DNA of 64,000 nucleotides from Maritalea mediterranea (GCF_021568695.1 NZ_JAKGTI010000001.1:186001-250000); one strand, 5' to 3'. Shown: positions 43,852 to 54,376, numbered from the stretch's first letter. Notes: generated from the letters alone by a model not told the origin. Program-made: numbers and translations.

Positions 43852-44772
43852 TTAACGGTCAGGCACAAAGGGCCGACCAAGCATTGCGGGCGTGTTGATC
43901 AATGTCGCCCGAACATTTTGTGAGATCAGCACCAACACCACTATCGTTGCCAAAAATGGCAATGCTGTGAGCAATTGTGAGGGCACTGCAATTCCTAGCG
44001 CTTGCGCGTGTAATTGTCCGATAGATACCGCACCAAACAAATATGCGCCAGCCAAAACACGTGCGGGTCGCCAAGAGGCAAACACCACCAGCGCCAGCGC
44101 AATCCAGCCGCGTCCTGCGGTCATATTTTCCACCCATTGCGGCGTATAAACAAGCGATAAGTGGCCGCCTGCCAACCCGGCACAGGCACCGCCAAACATC
44201 ACCGCCAGATAGCGATAGCGCAACACCGGAATGCCCAGCGCGTGGGCCGAATGATGATTGTTGCCGATGGAGCGCAGGGTGAGCCCGGCGCGGGTGCGGA
44301 ACAAAAACCAGCTCACGCCGATCACCAGCGCAATTGAGATGTAAAAGATGGGGTCCTGACCAAAGATTAGCGGCCCGATCAGCGGTATATCGCTCAAAAC
44401 TGGCAGGTCCAAATTGCCCAGCTTTTTACCCGCTTGCCCCACAAATTTTTCGCCCATCAAGCTGGATGCGCCGAGGCCTAGAATGGTCAGTGACAGACCT
44501 GTGGCAACTTGGTTGGCAGCCAGCGAAATGGTGAGAAAAGCAAACAGCAGCGAGGTGAGCACGCCAAGCGCGATGGCCGCCAAAACCCCGATCCAGGGAT
44601 TGCCGGTTAAGCTGGCCACCACAAAGCCGCCCACAGCGCCCATCACCATCATGCCTTCAACGCCAAGGTTCAACACCCCGGAGCGTTCCACCACCAGTTC
44701 GCCAATCGCGGCGATCAAAAGCGGCGTCGCAGCGGTGGCAATGGTCAACAAAATGGCTTCTGTCATGCCCAT
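43852..44772 (-). CDS. BMP-type ABC transporter permease
   Basis: 306 residues, mostly hydrophobic, of the BPD_transp_2 (LivH/RbsC-like) permease family. It has the N-terminal ELVVERSGVLNLGVEGMMVMGAVGGFV and the coupling region RSIGNNHHSAHALGIPVLRYRYLAVMFGGACAGLAGGHLSL, as in nucleoside/purine uptake systems. It shares the TGATG-type 1-bp overlap with the upstream permease and lies just before the binding-protein gene. Confidence 0.9.
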   Translation of the reverse strand: MGMTEAILLTIATAATPLLIAAIGELVVERSGVLNLGVEGMMVMGAVGGFVVASLTGNPWIGVLAAIALGVLTSLLFAFLTISLAANQVATGLSLTILGLGASSLMGEKFVGQAGKKLGNLDLPVLSDIPLIGPLIFGQDPIFYISIALVIGVSWFLFRTRAGLTLRSIGNNHHSAHALGIPVLRYRYLAVMFGGACAGLAGGHLSLVYTPQWVENMTAGRGWIALALVVFASWRPARVLAGAYLFGAVSIGQLHAQALGIAVPSQLLTALPFLATIVVLVLISQNVRATLINTPAMLGRPFVPDR

Positions 44773-45857
44773 TATGCGGCTCCCTTATGCGCAGCGCCAA
44801 ATGTCAGGCGGATTTTATAAAGAATGAGCGTATCGCACGCGAGCACGAAGAACAGGATCAGGCCTTGAAACACCCGTGCAATCTTGTCGGAAAGCCCCAA
44901 ACTGATCTGTGCCGCCTCGCCACCCAGATAGGTGAGGGCCAACACAAGCCCGGCAACGATCGCCCCAATCGGGTTCAACCGCCCCAGATAGGCGACAATA
45001 ATAGCCGTAAAGCCATAGCCGGGCGACACGGTGGGGCGCAGTTGCCCGGTGGCCCCGGCCACTTCAATAATGCCCGCCAGCCCGGCACAGCCGCCCGCCA
45101 GCAAAAAGGCAAAAAAGATCATCTTTTGCCGATCAAATCCGGCAAATTGCGCGGCCTTGGGGCTGGTGCCGATCACCTTGACTTCGAAACCTTTCAGGCT
45201 TTTGGCCAGCATAATCCCCAGCGCCACCGCCACAATAATGGCGATCACAAAGCCCCAATTGGCGCGCCCGTCGGCGGGGATCATTTCAGGGATGCGCGCC
45301 CATTCGTGAAAGCGCCGAGATTCAGGAAAGTTCATTCCTTCCGGGTTGCGCCAGGGCCCGCGCACAATCCAGTCGAGCAGCATTTGCGCCACATAAACCA
45401 GCATCAGGCTGGTCAAAATCTCATTTGTTTTGAATTTGGCTTTCAACAAAGCCGGAATAAAGCCATAAAGCATGCCGCCCAAAATGCCGAAAATCAGCAT
45501 CAGCGGCAGGATCAAAAAATTCTGTACGTCCGGCAGCAGGATGGGCAAGGCCGCGCCAAAAATGGCACCGACAATCATTTGCCCTTCGGCGCCAATATTC
45601 CAATTGTTCGATTGAAAGCAAATGCAAAGCCCAGCGCCCATCAGGATCAGCGGCGCGGCTTTGATCAGCAGTTCATGCACGCTCCACATTTCGGAGACAG
45701 GTTCGATGAAAAACGCATATAAAGCCCGATCCGGCGCTTTGCCGAGAGCCGAAAACATGATCGCCCCGGCAATCAATGCCAGAAACAGCCCCAAAAGCGG
45801 CGATAATATCCGCATGGAAGGGGCCGGCGCGCTACGTTTGATCAGCTCCAGCCTCAT
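44772..45857 (-). CDS. BMP-type ABC transporter permease
   Basis: 361 residues with about ten membrane helices, the larger partner permease (YufP-like). Signatures are LILMGAGLCICFQSNNWNIGAEGQMIVGAIFGAALPI, LTSLMLVYVAQMLLDW and VIGTSPKAAQFAGFDRQKMIFFAFLLAGGCAGLAGIIEVAGATGQL. Its start overlaps the ATPase stop by 4 bp. Confidence 0.9.
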   Translation of the reverse strand: MRLELIKRSAPAPSMRILSPLLGLFLALIAGAIMFSALGKAPDRALYAFFIEPVSEMWSVHELLIKAAPLILMGAGLCICFQSNNWNIGAEGQMIVGAIFGAALPILLPDVQNFLILPLMLIFGILGGMLYGFIPALLKAKFKTNEILTSLMLVYVAQMLLDWIVRGPWRNPEGMNFPESRRFHEWARIPEMIPADGRANWGFVIAIIVAVALGIMLAKSLKGFEVKVIGTSPKAAQFAGFDRQKMIFFAFLLAGGCAGLAGIIEVAGATGQLRPTVSPGYGFTAIIVAYLGRLNPIGAIVAGLVLALTYLGGEAAQISLGLSDKIARVFQGLILFFVLACDTLILYKIRLTFGAAHKGAA

Positions 45858-47395
45858 GCGTTCGCTCCCGCCGCATGTTCAAACACGCCCGTCATCTTCA
45901 GCCCCACTTCATTGCGGTTGGTTTCGCCCGTTGGCACAAAGGTCGATAATTCGCCCTCGGCCATGGTGGCCAGCCGGTCAGAGATTTCAAAAAGTTCGTC
46001 CAGATCTTGCGAAATCACCAAAATGGCCGCCCCTTCTGCCGCAAGATCGATCAGATTTTGCCGCAATTGGGCGGCCGACCCCGCGTCAACGCCCCAGGTG
46101 GGCTGGTTGACGATCACCAGCTTGGCCCCCGCCATCACTTCGCGGCCCAGCACAAACTTCTGCAAATTCCCGCCGGATAGTGACATGGCTGGAGGGTCTT
46201 CATTGCCCTTGCGGACATCGAACATTTCCGTGATTTTGTCTTTGATTTTGCGGGCCGTGCTGTGGCGGATAAAAGGTCCGGTCTCCAAATCTTTCTCCAG
46301 CCCGTGCCGCGTCAGCACCACATTGTCCGAAAGGCTCATTTCTGGCACCGCCGCATGGCCCAGCCGTTCTTCAGAAACAAACATGGCCCCCAGTTTGCGC
46401 CGCTGCAAAATCGACAAATGGCCTACGGGCACCCCATCAATCTTGATCATATCTGGCGCGGTGGCACGCTCGCCTGAGAGCGCAGCGAACAATTCGCTTT
46501 GTCCATTGCCGGCAATGCCGGCAATGCCAGCAATTTCGCCTTTGCGCACACTAAAATTGACATTTTTCAGGCTGGTTTCAAAACCCGTCAGTCCGGTCGC
46601 TGAAAGCCCCTTGACCTCGAGTACCACCTCAGCACTCTCACTGCCTGTGTTGCGCGGCGCGATTTCGTGAATGTCGTCCCCAACCATCATTTTCGCCAAA
46701 CTCAATGTGGTTTCGTTGGCGGGCACGCAATCCGCCACCACTTCCCCATGGCGCAAAATGGTGGCTTTCTGGCAAAGCGCTTGCACCTCGGCCAGCTTAT
46801 GCGAAATATAAAGAATGGCCGTGCCTTCGCTCGAGAGGCGACGCAGCACCTTGAACAGATCTTCAGATTCCTGCGGCGTTAAAACAGAGGTGGGTTCATC
46901 CAAAATCAGCAATTGCGGCTCTTGCAACAGGCAGCGCACAATCTCCACCCGTTGGCGCTCCCCAACCGATAAATCGTGAATGCGCGCGCCGGCTTTCAAG
47001 GGCAACCCATATTCCTTTGAAATGGCCTCCAGCCTTCGGGCAATATCTGACAATTTTTGATCTTTGGGCATGGCTAGAGCGATATTTTCCGCCACGGTCA
47101 AGGCGTCAAAAAGCGAGAAATGCTGAAACACCATGCCAATGCCCAACGCACGGGCTTCGGCCGGATTGCCAATAACCACCGGTGCACCCTGCCACAAAAT
47201 GCGCCCCTCATCCGGCTGTAAGCTGCCGTAAAGCATTTTGACCAGTGTGGATTTGCCCGCGCCATTTTCGCCCAACAGCGCATGAATTTGGCCCGGCTCA
47301 ATCGTCAAATCAATGCGATCATTGGCCTTGAAACTTCCATAATATTTGGAAATGCCCTCAAGCTGAAGCAAATGCTTCGCGCCAGTTTGCGTCAT
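45854..47395 (-). CDS. BMP-type ABC transporter ATP-binding protein (two ATPase domains)
   Basis: 513 residues holding two ABC domains in tandem, as in RbsA/YufO proteins. Domain 1 has Walker A GENGAGKSTLVKM, signature LSVGERQRVEIVRCL and Walker B LLILDEPTSVLTPQ. Domain 2 has a degenerate Walker A (GIAGNGQSELFAALSG), signature LSGGNLQKFVLGRE and a Walker-B-like LVIVNQPTWGVD, where the usual Glu region is replaced as in the family. It is the first gene of the operon and is preceded by a sigma70-like promoter. Confidence 0.92.
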   Translation of the reverse strand: MTQTGAKHLLQLEGISKYYGSFKANDRIDLTIEPGQIHALLGENGAGKSTLVKMLYGSLQPDEGRILWQGAPVVIGNPAEARALGIGMVFQHFSLFDALTVAENIALAMPKDQKLSDIARRLEAISKEYGLPLKAGARIHDLSVGERQRVEIVRCLLQEPQLLILDEPTSVLTPQESEDLFKVLRRLSSEGTAILYISHKLAEVQALCQKATILRHGEVVADCVPANETTLSLAKMMVGDDIHEIAPRNTGSESAEVVLEVKGLSATGLTGFETSLKNVNFSVRKGEIAGIAGIAGNGQSELFAALSGERATAPDMIKIDGVPVGHLSILQRRKLGAMFVSEERLGHAAVPEMSLSDNVVLTRHGLEKDLETGPFIRHSTARKIKDKITEMFDVRKGNEDPPAMSLSGGNLQKFVLGREVMAGAKLVIVNQPTWGVDAGSAAQLRQNLIDLAAEGAAILVISQDLDELFEISDRLATMAEGELSTFVPTGETNRNEVGLKMTGVFEHAAGANA

Positions 47396-47427
47396 GAAAT
47401 CCTGCCCATATGCCCTCGTTGTGAGGG

Positions 47428-47493
47428 ATTATGACGTTTTCATGATTTTTGCGCAAGCGGCTTGAAAACAATTGTGGATAATTTGACCATTTG
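47428..47493 (-). promoter_or_regulatory. Promoter of the BMP-type ABC operon with the shared purine motif, copy 2
   Basis: On the minus strand TTGCGC (47456-47451) and CATAAT (47433-47428) are 17 bp apart, a good sigma70-type pair, about 33 bp before the ATG. TTTGACCATTTG (47482-47493 on the plus strand) lies some 25 bp upstream of the -35 and is identical to the motif at 32898-32909. A short CCCTC/GAGGG hairpin (47413-47427) lies near the expected transcription start. Confidence 0.5.
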
Positions 47494-47510
47494 GCAAAAA
47501 GTGTTGTCGC

Positions 47511-48938
47511 TTAAACCTTGTAGCCAATCCGCAATCCGCCCCAGTGCTGACCCTCAATATAGAGCGGCACCGAGGCATCCTTCATCAGCACAAATTCGCC
47601 ATTGCCCATATCCCGGCGATAGGTTTGCAGCAAAAAGGGCTTTGTGTTTTGTCCAGCTGAAAGACCTGTCCGGTCATCAAAGATGCGACGGTTGCGGCAA
47701 TTGGCGGCGTTCCAAACCGGATCATCAGAGGGGGGCTTGGAATAGATTTTATTGTGGGTGGGCAAATAGCCGTTTACGTCCACGGCGGCGCTGAAGGCAA
47801 TCCGCGGATCTGCCTGCTGAACCTTTTCAAAAATGGGCTGCCAATGGGCATCGGTCCAGTCCACATATTCGGTGAAATATTGGATAGGGTCGGTATTGGG
47901 GATTTGCTTATATTGGCGATCAAAAGCCGCACGTCGGCTCAATGCCCCCTGTTGGATCGCCTGTTGCATCAACGCTTCAATTTGCCGGGCGGCCTTTTCG
48001 CAGATGCGGATGATTTTGGTGTCGCCGGTTTCCACCCCCGATTGGGCGATAAACACCATCAAATCTTCGGAAATATCTAAGATGGAATCTGCGCGGCGTT
48101 GCAAGGTGCCCAACTGCTTTTCAAAATGTTTGACGCTCTGGTCCAGATCGCTCAATTCCTCATTGATCGAGGTTGATGCTCTTATATTTTCATGCACCGG
48201 CGCGCGCAGCGCCTCAATGTCTTTGACCAGCTTGGAAACACTTTGAGATAAATTGGTGAGCTGGGTGCTGGCCTCGGTGGCGGCGGCAGTGTCTTCAATA
48301 GCCTGTGTGGCCGTTTGGGCGCTGGCCTGGCTTCGATCCTGCAACCCGCTTAAAACCTCCACCAACTCTTCAAGGCTCTGGGCATTCTGATCAGCAAACC
48401 CTTGAATCTGATCCGCCAGTGTTTTCACAGAGGCGGCGATCACGGCAAAACCGCGGCCCGCATCTCCCGCACGGGCTGCTTCCACACTTGCATTAAGCGA
48501 CAATAATTGGGTCTCTCGTGCAATCTGGCCAATGGCACGGCTGGCCACGCGCACTTCTTGCACATTATTGTCAACGCTGGTGAGGCTTTCCTTCAAGTTG
48601 AGGCTGTTGTTGCTCAACTCCTGCATGCGGTCGGTGTTTTTATGGATGGTGTCGTGTATCTGCTGTGTGCTGGCGGTCAGAATACGCTCCGCCTCCTCGG
48701 CAGATTGTACTGCTTCTGCCATAGAGTTCGACAATTTGGTGGTGGTGTCGAGCACTTGACCTGACGTGCGCGTGACTGAACTGACATTTTGCGCTTGTTG
48801 CACACCAAGCGCGGCCAATTCGCTGGCCACACCATTGACGTCAGCGATTTCAATGCCCAGCCGTTCAACGCGATGACCGATATCGGCCATGGTGTTGTTG
48901 TCTGCCGGGGTTAATTCATGCTTCGCCGCTGCGTTCAC
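47511..48938 (-). CDS. Soluble methyl-accepting chemotaxis protein with C-terminal sensor-like domain
   Basis: 475 residues from a GTG at 48938; no membrane segment is evident. The N-terminal ~290 residues are a long coiled coil with the chemoreceptor hairpin tip ([43 protein letters not shown]) that binds CheA and CheW. The C-terminal ~140 residues resemble a Cache-like ligand domain: [49 protein letters not shown] and the closing [13 protein letters not shown]. It would sense a cytoplasmic signal. The next ATG (48890) has no ribosome site. It is monocistronic between transport and bkd genes. Confidence 0.85.
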   Translation of the reverse strand: MNAAAKHELTPADNNTMADIGHRVERLGIEIADVNGVASELAALGVQQAQNVSSVTRTSGQVLDTTTKLSNSMAEAVQSAEEAERILTASTQQIHDTIHKNTDRMQELSNNSLNLKESLTSVDNNVQEVRVASRAIGQIARETQLLSLNASVEAARAGDAGRGFAVIAASVKTLADQIQGFADQNAQSLEELVEVLSGLQDRSQASAQTATQAIEDTAAATEASTQLTNLSQSVSKLVKDIEALRAPVHENIRASTSINEELSDLDQSVKHFEKQLGTLQRRADSILDISEDLMVFIAQSGVETGDTKIIRICEKAARQIEALMQQAIQQGALSRRAAFDRQYKQIPNTDPIQYFTEYVDWTDAHWQPIFEKVQQADPRIAFSAAVDVNGYLPTHNKIYSKPPSDDPVWNAANCRNRRIFDDRTGLSAGQNTKPFLLQTYRRDMGNGEFVLMKDASVPLYIEGQHWGGLRIGYKV

Positions 48939-49021
48939 AATACTGACCCATCTCTTTGCAATTGCAACCGCAGTTTAGTGAAAGAAAGGTAACGAAAGGT
49001 TTACGTTAATAAACATTGAAC

Positions 49022-49046
49022 AAAAAGACCGCCGAACGGCGGTCTT
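49022..49046 (-). terminator. Rho-independent terminator of the bkd operon
   Basis: AAGACCGCC / GGCGGTCTT (49025-49046) forms a perfect 9-bp stem with a tetraloop and a following T-run on the minus strand, 27 bp after the E2 stop. Confidence 0.88.
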
Positions 49047-49073
49047 GATTGATTTGCAAGCTAAAAGCCGGAT

Positions 49074-50681
49074 CTATGAGAAGATCATCAAGGGTTTTTC
49101 CAGCAGCGATTTGACCCGCTGAATAAACACAGCGGCATCATAGCCATCCACCACGCGATGGTCGAAGCTCGAAGAGAGGTTCATGATTTTTCGCGGCACG
49201 AATTTCTCCCCATCCCACTTTGGCATGGTCATCATTTTATTGACGCCCACAATCGCCAGTTCCGGGTGGTTGATCACCGGCGTGTTCACCACCCCGCCCA
49301 GGGCCCCGAGCGAAGTGATGGTGATGGTCGAGCCGGTCAATTCTTCGCGCTTTGCGCTGCCATCCTTGGCCGCTTGGGCCAACCGGGCGATCTCTTTGGC
49401 GCTTGACCACAAACCGTGATTTTGTGCATTTTTCACAACCGGCACCATCAAGCCATTATCAGTTTGTGCGGCAATGCCCATATGCACATGTTCAAACTGA
49501 TGCACAATGCCCTTATCATCATCAAAATGGGCATTGATGCCGGGTTGTTCCGCCAGCGCGGTGACCATTGATTTCATCAAAAACGGCAGAAGCGTCAGCT
49601 TGGTCTGATGCTCTTCCTTTTGCGCATTCAGGCTCTGCCGCAGCCCTTCCAGCTCGGTCACATCAATTTCTTCCACATAAGTAATGTGTGGAATGCGGGC
49701 ATTGGCGACGCTCATCTTTTCGGCAATCATCCGGCGCAGCCCGACAATTTTCACATCCTTTGTGGGTTCATTGCCGGTGCCTGCATAAGGCGCGGCAGGC
49801 GTTGATGCGGCAGCGCTGCCGCCTTTGGCCTGCTGGCTCAGCAAATAGCGGTCCAGATCTTCATGGCTGATGCTGCCTTCCGGTCCGGTGCCGTTAAATT
49901 GGCTCAAATCCAGATTGAGGAATTTTGCGCGGTTGCGCACCGCCGGGGCCGCCAACACTTTTTCGCCAGATGCGCGCGGCGGCAAAACTTCAGCTTTGCT
50001 GTCGGCGATTGGTGTCGCAGCGGGCTTCGCCTCGTGTGTCTCGTCTTTTTCAATCACCTGAATGTCGGCATCATGCGACCCGCTTTCCCCATCCAGGGTC
50101 GCCAGCTTCACAATCTCTGATCCCACCGAAACCGTATCGCCAACCTCTGCGCCCAGCCAGGTAATTTCGCCTTGCACCGGCGACGGAATTTCCACGGTGG
50201 CCTTGTCGGTCATCACCGCGCCCAGCACTTCATCCTCAGCGACCATGTCGCCGATTTTGACATTCCATTCCACCAGTTCAGCTTCGGCTACCCCTTCGCC
50301 CACATCCGGCAATTTGATCACATAGCTGCCTTTGGTGCTGCCTTTTCCAGAATCGGCTGACGGTGCGGCCTCAGTTTCTGCAGGCTTTTCCGCGGCCTCG
50401 ACTGAATCGATCTGGGCGTCGCTGGTGTCATCTTCGTCGCCAAGGGTGGCCAGTTTCACAATCTCCGACCCAACGGAAACCGTATCGCCCACCTCGGCAC
50501 CCAGCCAAGTGATCTCGCCTTGCACCGGAGAGGGGATTTCGACGGTGGCTTTGTCGGTCATCACCGCGCCGATCACCTCGTCTTCTTTCACCACATCACC
50601 GACTTTAACGTGCCATTCCACCAACTCGGCTTCGGCCACGCCTTCGCCCACATCAGGCAGTTTGATAATATGCGTACCCAT
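49074..50681 (-). CDS. bkdB: Branched-chain 2-oxoacid dehydrogenase E2 (dihydrolipoyl transacylase) with two lipoyl domains
   Basis: 535 residues from ATG 50681 (GGAGG upstream), overlapping the E1beta stop by one base. Two lipoyl domains (about 3-80 and 119-196) carry the lipoylated Lys44 and Lys160 in VMTDKATVEIP. Their central segments are identical over about 35 residues, pointing to recent duplication or gene conversion. A peripheral-subunit-binding domain (PAVRNRAKFLNLDLSQFNGTGPEGSISHEDLDRYL) and the catalytic domain with His508-xxx-Asp512-Gly (HRVVDG) follow. It transfers the acyl group from E1 to CoA. The E1alpha/E1beta split and the ordering favour the branched-chain complex over pyruvate dehydrogenase. 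Confidence 0.9.
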   Translation of the reverse strand: MGTHIIKLPDVGEGVAEAELVEWHVKVGDVVKEDEVIGAVMTDKATVEIPSPVQGEITWLGAEVGDTVSVGSEIVKLATLGDEDDTSDAQIDSVEAAEKPAETEAAPSADSGKGSTKGSYVIKLPDVGEGVAEAELVEWNVKIGDMVAEDEVLGAVMTDKATVEIPSPVQGEITWLGAEVGDTVSVGSEIVKLATLDGESGSHDADIQVIEKDETHEAKPAATPIADSKAEVLPPRASGEKVLAAPAVRNRAKFLNLDLSQFNGTGPEGSISHEDLDRYLLSQQAKGGSAAASTPAAPYAGTGNEPTKDVKIVGLRRMIAEKMSVANARIPHITYVEEIDVTELEGLRQSLNAQKEEHQTKLTLLPFLMKSMVTALAEQPGINAHFDDDKGIVHQFEHVHMGIAAQTDNGLMVPVVKNAQNHGLWSSAKEIARLAQAAKDGSAKREELTGSTITITSLGALGGVVNTPVINHPELAIVGVNKMMTMPKWDGEKFVPRKIMNLSSSFDHRVVDGYDAAVFIQRVKSLLEKPLMIFS

Positions 50682-51697
50682 TATTGTGCCTCCACAACGC
50701 GTTTCAGCGCCTTGCCAACTCGTTTCGGACCGGGGAAATAGTGCCATTCCTGCGCGTGGGGATAGGGGGTGTCCCACCCGGCCACCCGCAGCACGGGCGC
50801 TTCCAAATGGTTAAAGCAATGCTGCTGCACCAATGAGGTCAACTCGGCACCAAAGCCTGAGGTCAATGTGGCCTCATGCAACACCACGCAGCGACCGGTT
50901 TTTTTCACGGAATTGACAATCGTATCCAGATCCAGCGGCAGCAATGAGCGCAAATCAATGATCTCCGCGTCAATATTGTTTTCCTTGGCCGCGGCCTGGG
51001 CCACATAAACCATCGTGCCATAGGCCAGGATGGTCACATCCATGCCCTTTTCCACTACCTCTGCTTTGCCGATCGGCACTGTGTAATGACCTTCCGGCAC
51101 TTCGCCCTTTTCGTGCTTGGCCCAGGAGGTCACGGCATTTTCATGGTGACCATCAAACGGGCCATTATAAAGCCGCTTCGGCTCCAAAAAGATCACCGGA
51201 TCATCATCTTCAATCGCCGCGATCAACATGCCTTTGGCATCATAAGGGTTCGAGGGGATCAGGGTTTTCAACCCGCTCACATGGGTAAAAATCGCCTCTG
51301 GGCTTTGCGAGTGGGTTTGCCCGCCAAAAATGCCGCCGCCGGTGGGCATGCGGATCACAATCGGGGCGGTGAACTGTCCGTTGGAGCGGTGCCGAATGCG
51401 TGCCGCTTCCGAAACAATCTGGTCATAGGCCGGCAGTACATAGTCGGCGAACTGTATTTCAATGCAGGGCCGCTTGCCATAGGTCGCCATGCCAATGCCG
51501 GCGCCTACAATGGCGCTTTCATTGATTGGCGCATCGAAACAGCGATGCTTGCCATATTTCTTTTGCAACCCTTGGGTGCAGCGGAACACGCCGCCGAAAT
51601 AGCCCACATCTTCCCCGAACACGACCACATCCTCGTCCATGCCCATCTTCACATCCATCGCATCGCGGATGGCTTCAATCATCGTCATTCGTGCCAT
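50681..51697 (-). CDS. bkdA2: Branched-chain 2-oxoacid dehydrogenase E1 beta subunit
   Basis: 338 residues of the transketolase-like beta subunit. Signatures are ALRDAM-like IEAIRDAMDVKMGMDEDVVVFGEDVGYFGGVFRCTQGL, FDAPINESAIVGAGIGMATYG, QIVSEAARIRHRSNGQFTAPIVIRMPTGGGIFGGQTHSQS and a C-terminal transketolase domain with HEATLTSGFGAELTSLV. The GGQTHSQSPE segment is typical of branched-chain E1beta. It starts 3 bp after E1alpha and overlaps E2 by one base. Confidence 0.92.
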   Translation of the reverse strand: MARMTMIEAIRDAMDVKMGMDEDVVVFGEDVGYFGGVFRCTQGLQKKYGKHRCFDAPINESAIVGAGIGMATYGKRPCIEIQFADYVLPAYDQIVSEAARIRHRSNGQFTAPIVIRMPTGGGIFGGQTHSQSPEAIFTHVSGLKTLIPSNPYDAKGMLIAAIEDDDPVIFLEPKRLYNGPFDGHHENAVTSWAKHEKGEVPEGHYTVPIGKAEVVEKGMDVTILAYGTMVYVAQAAAKENNIDAEIIDLRSLLPLDLDTIVNSVKKTGRCVVLHEATLTSGFGAELTSLVQQHCFNHLEAPVLRVAGWDTPYPHAQEWHYFPGPKRVGKALKRVVEAQ

Positions 51698-51700
51698 GAT

Positions 51701-52981
<1,281 letters not shown>

Positions 52982-53042
52982 TTAAAGTGCACGACATCGC
53001 GCAATCGAACCGAACGCGGTACTGTATGGTTTGGGGAGATTG

Positions 53043-53057
53043 GTCAGTTATACTGAC
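53043..53057. promoter_or_regulatory. Perfect palindrome in the bkd / Lrp divergent spacer
   Basis: GTCAGT-TAT-ACTGAC is a perfect dyad about 80 bp upstream of the E1alpha start and 136 bp upstream of the regulator start. It sits in an otherwise A+T-rich 229-bp spacer. It is the best candidate binding site for the divergent BkdR-like Lrp protein. Confidence 0.5.
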
Positions 53058-53192
53058 TTTATTTTAAACCCTAGCTCCCCCCAATTATGCATATATTGGC
53101 ACAAGCTTTGCGCAGTTTCTCACTAAAATACAGCTTGAACTATACGCCCGTTAGCGATTAATCTCAATATCCATGTCGATTTTGGAGAAAAA

Positions 53193-53660
53193 ATGAAGCT
53201 CGACGCCATTGATCGTAAGATTGTCGCCATTTTGCAGGAAGAAGGGCGCATGCGCACCAACGAGCTGGCGGAAAAGGTCGGCCTCTCGCCAACCCCCTGC
53301 GCCCGCCGGGTGGTGGCGCTGGAAGATCGGGGCGTCATCACAGGGTACACGGCGTCAGTCAATCAGGAAATGCTGGGCCTGCCCATCTCCATTTTCGTTT
53401 CCGTCGAATTGGACAATCAGCGCGCCGAAGCGTTGCAGCTTTTTGAAAAAGAAGTGCAGACTTTTGATGAGATTATGGAATGTTTCATCATGACCGGCAG
53501 CCAGGATTTTTTAATGCGCGTGGTCGCGGCAGATCTTGGCTCCTATGAACGTTTTTTGCAGGAAAAGCTCACCCGCGTCCCCGGCATCCGCTCCATCCGC
53601 TCCCGTTTCGCCCTCCGCCGCATTATCAAGCGTGACCGCTTGCCCAATTTAAGCCATTAA
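53193..53660 (+). CDS. bkdR: Lrp/AsnC-family regulator, BkdR-like
   Basis: 155 residues. The HTH is LDAIDRKIVAILQEEGRMRTNELAEKVGLSPTPCARRVVALEDRGVITGYTA, followed by an AsnC ligand domain with ISIFVSVELDNQRAEALQLFEKEVQ and CFIMTGSQDFLMRVVAADLGSYERFL. BkdR proteins activate bkd operons in response to branched-chain amino acids, and its divergent placement before bkdA1 supports that role. Its end overlaps the convergent response-regulator gene by 4 bp. Confidence 0.85.
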   Translation: MKLDAIDRKIVAILQEEGRMRTNELAEKVGLSPTPCARRVVALEDRGVITGYTASVNQEMLGLPISIFVSVELDNQRAEALQLFEKEVQTFDEIMECFIMTGSQDFLMRVVAADLGSYERFLQEKLTRVPGIRSIRSRFALRRIIKRDRLPNLSH

Positions 53661-54376
53661 GAAACGGCTTCCACCTGCGGGGTAAACATATAACCAGCAC
53701 CATAAACGGTACGGATCAGCTTGGGATTTTTGGCGGTGTCTTTCAGCTTTTTCCTGAGCCGCGAGACCTGCGCGTCGATGGAGCGGTCAAAACTGCCGTC
53801 CCCATCCTGATCGTAAAGATCCATCAATTGTTCGCGCGACAACACTTTGCCGGGCATGCCCAAAAAGGCTTTCAGCAAACGCGCATCTGCGGCGCTCAAA
53901 ATTTCGGATGTGCCGTCCTTGTAGCTGAGCTCAAAGGTGGAAAAATCCACCTGCCAATCGCCAAATTTCAGCTTGTCGCCAAGGCTGGCAGTGGCGCGGG
54001 GGTGCGCCTTTTCCACCCGCCGCAACAAGCTGCGGGCGCGGGCGGCCAGCTCAATCGTGTTCACCGGTTTCACCAGATAGTCATCGGCGCCAAAATCAAG
54101 GCCAAGCACCCGGTCGCCCAATGCCCCGCGTCCGCTCACCACAATGGTGGGGATGTTTAATTGGCCCACCGTATCACGCAGCAACATCAGCGCGTCGCCA
54201 TCGGGCAGCGACAGGTCCAAAATGCACAGGTCCGGGGTTTGCTCCAGCAGCGCAGCATCAAAGCTTTTGATGGTTTCAAACGCCTGCACGTCAAACTTTT
54301 GCGCCGTCAGCTCGCGGGCATAAAGCGCGCGCACATCCGCGTCATCCTCCAAAATATAAATCAGTTTCTGATTCAT
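53657..54376 (-). CDS. OmpR-family response regulator
   Basis: 239 residues. The receiver domain (1-120) has the acidic pair EDDAD, phospho-acceptor Asp54 (CILDLSLPDGD), VVSGRG and the conserved Lys in DYLVKPVN. The winged-helix DNA-binding domain (135-235) ends in RLRKKLKDTAKNPKLIRTVYGAGYMFTP. It is translated right after the kinase through a 4-bp overlap and forms a two-component pair with it, plausibly controlling the divergent transport/ligase operon. Confidence 0.92.
   Translation of the reverse strand: MNQKLIYILEDDADVRALYARELTAQKFDVQAFETIKSFDAALLEQTPDLCILDLSLPDGDALMLLRDTVGQLNIPTIVVSGRGALGDRVLGLDFGADDYLVKPVNTIELAARARSLLRRVEKAHPRATASLGDKLKFGDWQVDFSTFELSYKDGTSEILSAADARLLKAFLGMPGKVLSREQLMDLYDQDGDGSFDRSIDAQVSRLRKKLKDTAKNPKLIRTVYGAGYMFTPQVEAVS

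Noticed and set aside
47413-47427. The CCCTC/GAGGG hairpin in the BMP operon leader as an attenuator
   Set aside because: The stem is only 5 bp, sits around the expected transcription start and is not followed by a T-run.
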